Below are positions 61,761 to 64,000 of a stretch of 64,000 nucleotides of DNA, in pieces. Position 1 is the stretch's first letter, and the number at the start of each line of letters is the position of its first letter. Source of the stretch: Paludibacteraceae bacterium (GTDB lineage: Bacteria > Bacteroidota > Bacteroidia > Bacteroidales > Paludibacteraceae). Under the pieces are notes generated by a model that saw only the letters and a list, made by a program, of their open reading frames with translations, did no database searches and was not told the DNA's origin. Made by a program: the position numbers and the translations under genes. Where the stretch lies: contig JAFXPY010000053.1 in NCBI GenBank assembly GCA_017527495.1, positions 62,001 through 126,000 of the forward strand, in the 5' to 3' direction.

Positions 61761-64000
61761 TTAGTTTAGTATGATATTCATGATTTGTGTCGCGGAAATA
61801 GTGTTTTGAAACTTTATGTTTCTGCCCATAACATAGATAGGTGTCTGTGGGTCTGAGTCCGTAATTTTGTCTTCCGTTTGGTCTTTATTGACTATTTTGT
61901 ATCCCGGCTGCAGTAGATAAACAATTTGTCCAAAGCATTGTTTGTTGAACGAACGGCGCAATTTGCCTTCTGCTTCACGTGCCGTTCCTTGCAGAAGTGG
62001 CACTTGTTGGGCTGTATATACTGTTTGTATGCCTTCAAATTGTGTCAGAAATTGTGTCGTGTATTGTGTAAATTGTTCGGTGTTGATTTGTTTTTGTGTC
62101 AGCAATGTCTGATTGATATATATCGAGTTGTTGTGCCCGCCGATGATGTATTGTCCGTTTCCGTAGATAGCCATGAGATATGTGTTGAGCAGTGCTGCTG
62201 CTTGTGCAACATTGAATGTGCCCGAAGGCAGTTGTGCATTTGCAAGGGCTTGTTTGCTGTGGCCATAACGCGGCTGACCTACTACAATGATTTGATAGTT
62301 GCCGGCTGATATGCGTTGATGCAGTTGTTGAATTAAAGTCTGCAACTGTTGATTGAGCCGTAAATACATATCTTGTTGCTCGGCTAATTCAAGATAGTCG
62401 GTTTGCGCGTTTGGAGTGTTGCAGTTCAATTCAAGTAAGAGCAAATCGTTGTTCAGACCTTCTCCAAGTCTTTCATGTTGCTGTATATTGCAAGCAAGTT
62501 GCACTACTGCCTGATTTGCATGTGGGGTGAGTGCTGACGGCACTAAATTATAGCCCAAGGCTAAGTCTTTTTTGTTGGCTGAGTAGCGAAAACCATTTCT
62601 TTGTTGCTCTATGTTTGAATATGTTTGATAGTCAGAAATGTTGAACTGATTAGTCCATTTCTGATTCAGTATGGTCTGCGTCATTCCTGATGTGTTCATC
62701 TGGTCAGCAAGCGGATGGAGCCCGTGTGGATAGTAGGTTGTTGTACACCATTGCTGTGACTCTGTGTTGAGCCAGACACAAGCATTTGCAGCATGACCTG
62801 CCATGAGAATTGTGTTCTCTGCATTTATGCCTATGGCGTATATCCTGCTTTGAGGATTATTGAGCCGAAACATATCGGTCAGTGTCGGTGCCAAAATGTT
62901 TCGAGGTGAATAATGAACATTCGTCCCAATGCCTTGTTGGCTGTTGTCGAACAAGATATGCTGCGTTTTCTGTGTTTGCTGATTGAATTTTGTCTCGGTT
63001 GATATTCCATGGTAGAAAGGTGTCGTGCCAGTCATCAGTGTCGCTGTTGTTTCGCAACCGCCATTGGTCAGCTGAGGAAAATAGACTTGTGCTTTTTCTG
63101 AGTTCTCAATTATTGTGCGCAATCCCCCGGGCGACATTGTCGGTAAGATTTGATTAACGGCTTGTTGATTCAGTCCGTCTATCACAATGACTACTGTCAG
63201 CCTCGGAAAACGCTGACTTTCTTGTGCCATCGCTCCTGTTGCTTGAATAAGCAGAATAGCAATAATACCAATTTTTGCAGCTAAATTATGTACTTGCTTT
63301 TGCCCGATTATCATTATGTTTCTGTACCATACTAAACGTAACCTGATGGCATGTAAGATGGGTACGACAACGAGTAAATGAAAATGTTGGCCGCTTGCCA
63401 AATAAATAATTATTGCTGCGATGCTGTATATCGCAAAAATTAATTCGCCTTTCAACAACCATTGCTGAGTCTTTTTGCCAAATGAAAGTATCAGCGGAAT
63501 GAACATCAATGGATTGAAAAACAATAGATTAAAATTCTCTTCCACTAATGGATGTTCTGAAAATGGCAGGTATGCCAAAATCAGACCTACAAGCGAATAT
63601 ATCAATAAAAGACATCTGTCTAACCACCAACTGATTTTATGCTTGTACAAATCTCTAATTGTGAATATTATAATCAGCAAAACAAGCAAAATAATAAGCA
63701 TTTCAGGCGAAATAATGAAATTGCCTTTTTTCGGTTGAAACACCATGATTTGCTTGTCGCTCATAAGTTCACGCTTCGTACCATTGTCATCTATTGTTGC
63801 AACCGAAAGATAATCTAAAAGCTGTTCAGGCAAAAAAAGTCTCTGCTCTGGTGTTATTGCCGTATCGGCATTTCTGCCGAAAGCAAGACTTATGCCAAAT
63901 TGTCCCCATGTATAGTCGCCTGAATAGAAATCAATTAATTGGCGAAAAGTATTACTTTGATTGTCGAAATAATGGCTTTCTAATTTGCCGCTGACAACCT
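61761..64000 (-). CDS. Fusion of a DUF4105/Lnb-like membrane module and an alkaline-phosphatase-family domain (partial)
   Basis: At least 746 codons; the frame is open to the right edge, so the N terminus is missing. The first visible part, TWGQFGISLAFGRNADTAIT and PEQRLFLPEQLLDYL, matches the end of DUF4105, the Lnb lipoprotein N-acyltransferase domain. About five membrane helices follow. A signal-like helix (IGIIAILLIQATGAMAQ) then leads into an alkaline-phosphatase-superfamily domain like PafA: VVIVIDGLNQQAV (metal Asp), GGCETTATLMTGTTPFYHGI (nucleophile region) and HSKQALANAQLP. Lnb-like and PafA-like proteins are normally separate. The junction helix looks like the former signal peptide of the phosphatase. 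Product: likely a periplasmic enzyme pair in one chain. Confidence 0.8.
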   Translation of the reverse strand, partial: VVSGKLESHYFDNQSNTFRQLIDFYSGDYTWGQFGISLAFGRNADTAITPEQRLFLPEQLLDYLSVATIDDNGTKRELMSDKQIMVFQPKKGNFIISPEMLIILLVLLIIIFTIRDLYKHKISWWLDRCLLLIYSLVGLILAYLPFSEHPLVEENFNLLFFNPLMFIPLILSFGKKTQQWLLKGELIFAIYSIAAIIIYLASGQHFHLLVVVPILHAIRLRLVWYRNIMIIGQKQVHNLAAKIGIIAILLIQATGAMAQESQRFPRLTVVIVIDGLNQQAVNQILPTMSPGGLRTIIENSEKAQVYFPQLTNGGCETTATLMTGTTPFYHGISTETKFNQQTQKTQHILFDNSQQGIGTNVHYSPRNILAPTLTDMFRLNNPQSRIYAIGINAENTILMAGHAANACVWLNTESQQWCTTTYYPHGLHPLADQMNTSGMTQTILNQKWTNQFNISDYQTYSNIEQQRNGFRYSANKKDLALGYNLVPSALTPHANQAVVQLACNIQQHERLGEGLNNDLLLLELNCNTPNAQTDYLELAEQQDMYLRLNQQLQTLIQQLHQRISAGNYQIIVVGQPRYGHSKQALANAQLPSGTFNVAQAAALLNTYLMAIYGNGQYIIGGHNNSIYINQTLLTQKQINTEQFTQYTTQFLTQFEGIQTVYTAQQVPLLQGTAREAEGKLRRSFNKQCFGQIVYLLQPGYKIVNKDQTEDKITDSDPQTPIYVMGRNIKFQNTISATQIMNIILN

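Noticed and set aside
63865..63880. TCGGCA-TTTC-TGCCGA as a further inserted palindrome
   Set aside because: The encoded peptide FGRNADTAITP fits the normal DUF4105 sequence, so the palindrome is probably chance.
1..64000. tRNA or rRNA genes
   Set aside because: Intergenic regions were scanned for cloverleaf-like ends with CCA-like acceptors and T-loop words; none was convincing.

Overview
The window reads as a chromosomal segment of a Bacteroidales bacterium (phylum Bacteroidota). Nearly every promoter that can be seen has the form TTTG-N18-21-TANNTTTG, Shine-Dalgarno sites are almost absent, and several genes are phylum markers: a DUF3276/PUR-like protein, an Rpb6-like omega subunit, a fused coaBC, and a thiamine-type TonB receptor behind a TPP riboswitch. 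The species cannot be named from the sequence alone.

Layout. 1-1.7 kb: 5' end of recQ, divergent from asnS. 1.8-2.6 kb: non-coding DNA with degenerate and dispersed repeats. 2.6-15.2 kb: a defence-island-like stretch. It holds a Hachiman-like pair (HamA nuclease, HamB helicase), an HNH-endonuclease remnant, a DUF2075 nuclease/ATPase translationally coupled to an SF1 helicase-nuclease that carries an in-frame stop, two small membrane proteins, a broken RAYT-type transposase joined to an unrecognised gene tail, and a RelA/SpoT-domain protein. 15.2-21.1 kb: Nudix hydrolase, a giant exonuclease-RecQ-UvrD fusion, and a Bcp peroxiredoxin. 21.3-31.6 kb: one 3455-residue secreted protein containing palindromic DNA words that all read in the same frame. 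31.7-32.5 kb: a hairpin cluster and a decayed EamA transporter.

32.5-39.3 kb, minus strand, is the most interesting region. A WYL-domain regulator is followed by two operons. One encodes an OLD/ABC-type ATPase plus a partner with an HDR...SGDSFN motif that faintly recalls PLD-type nucleases. The other encodes a 43-residue acidic protein, a Pif1-like helicase with a TPR-like tail, and a lipoprotein. Both operon promoters carry the same inverted repeat, GTGCAA-N5-TTGCAC, at an identical distance from the -7 box. This looks like a regulator-controlled defence locus whose components I cannot match to a named system.

39.3-40.8 kb: a degenerate IS3-type element and a four-copy 23-bp repeat. 40.9-49.6 kb: accessory and housekeeping genes (exported arginine-deiminase-like lipoprotein, RhuM, HD hydrolase, TonB-C protein, membrane-anchored HTH lipoprotein, tail-anchored J-protein plus TPR protein). 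49.6-54.1 kb: TPP riboswitch and TonB receptor, flanked by a MITE-like element, dispersed hairpins and a nine-copy 40-bp tandem array. 54.1-64.0 kb: mostly core genes (DUF3276, coaBC, omega, bamD, apbE, two paralogous beta-barrel proteins, a small HTH protein, secreted proteins), ending in a partial gene that fuses a DUF4105/Lnb-like membrane module to an alkaline-phosphatase-like domain.

Limits: all family names rest on motif recognition by eye. No search, alignment or structure prediction was run.
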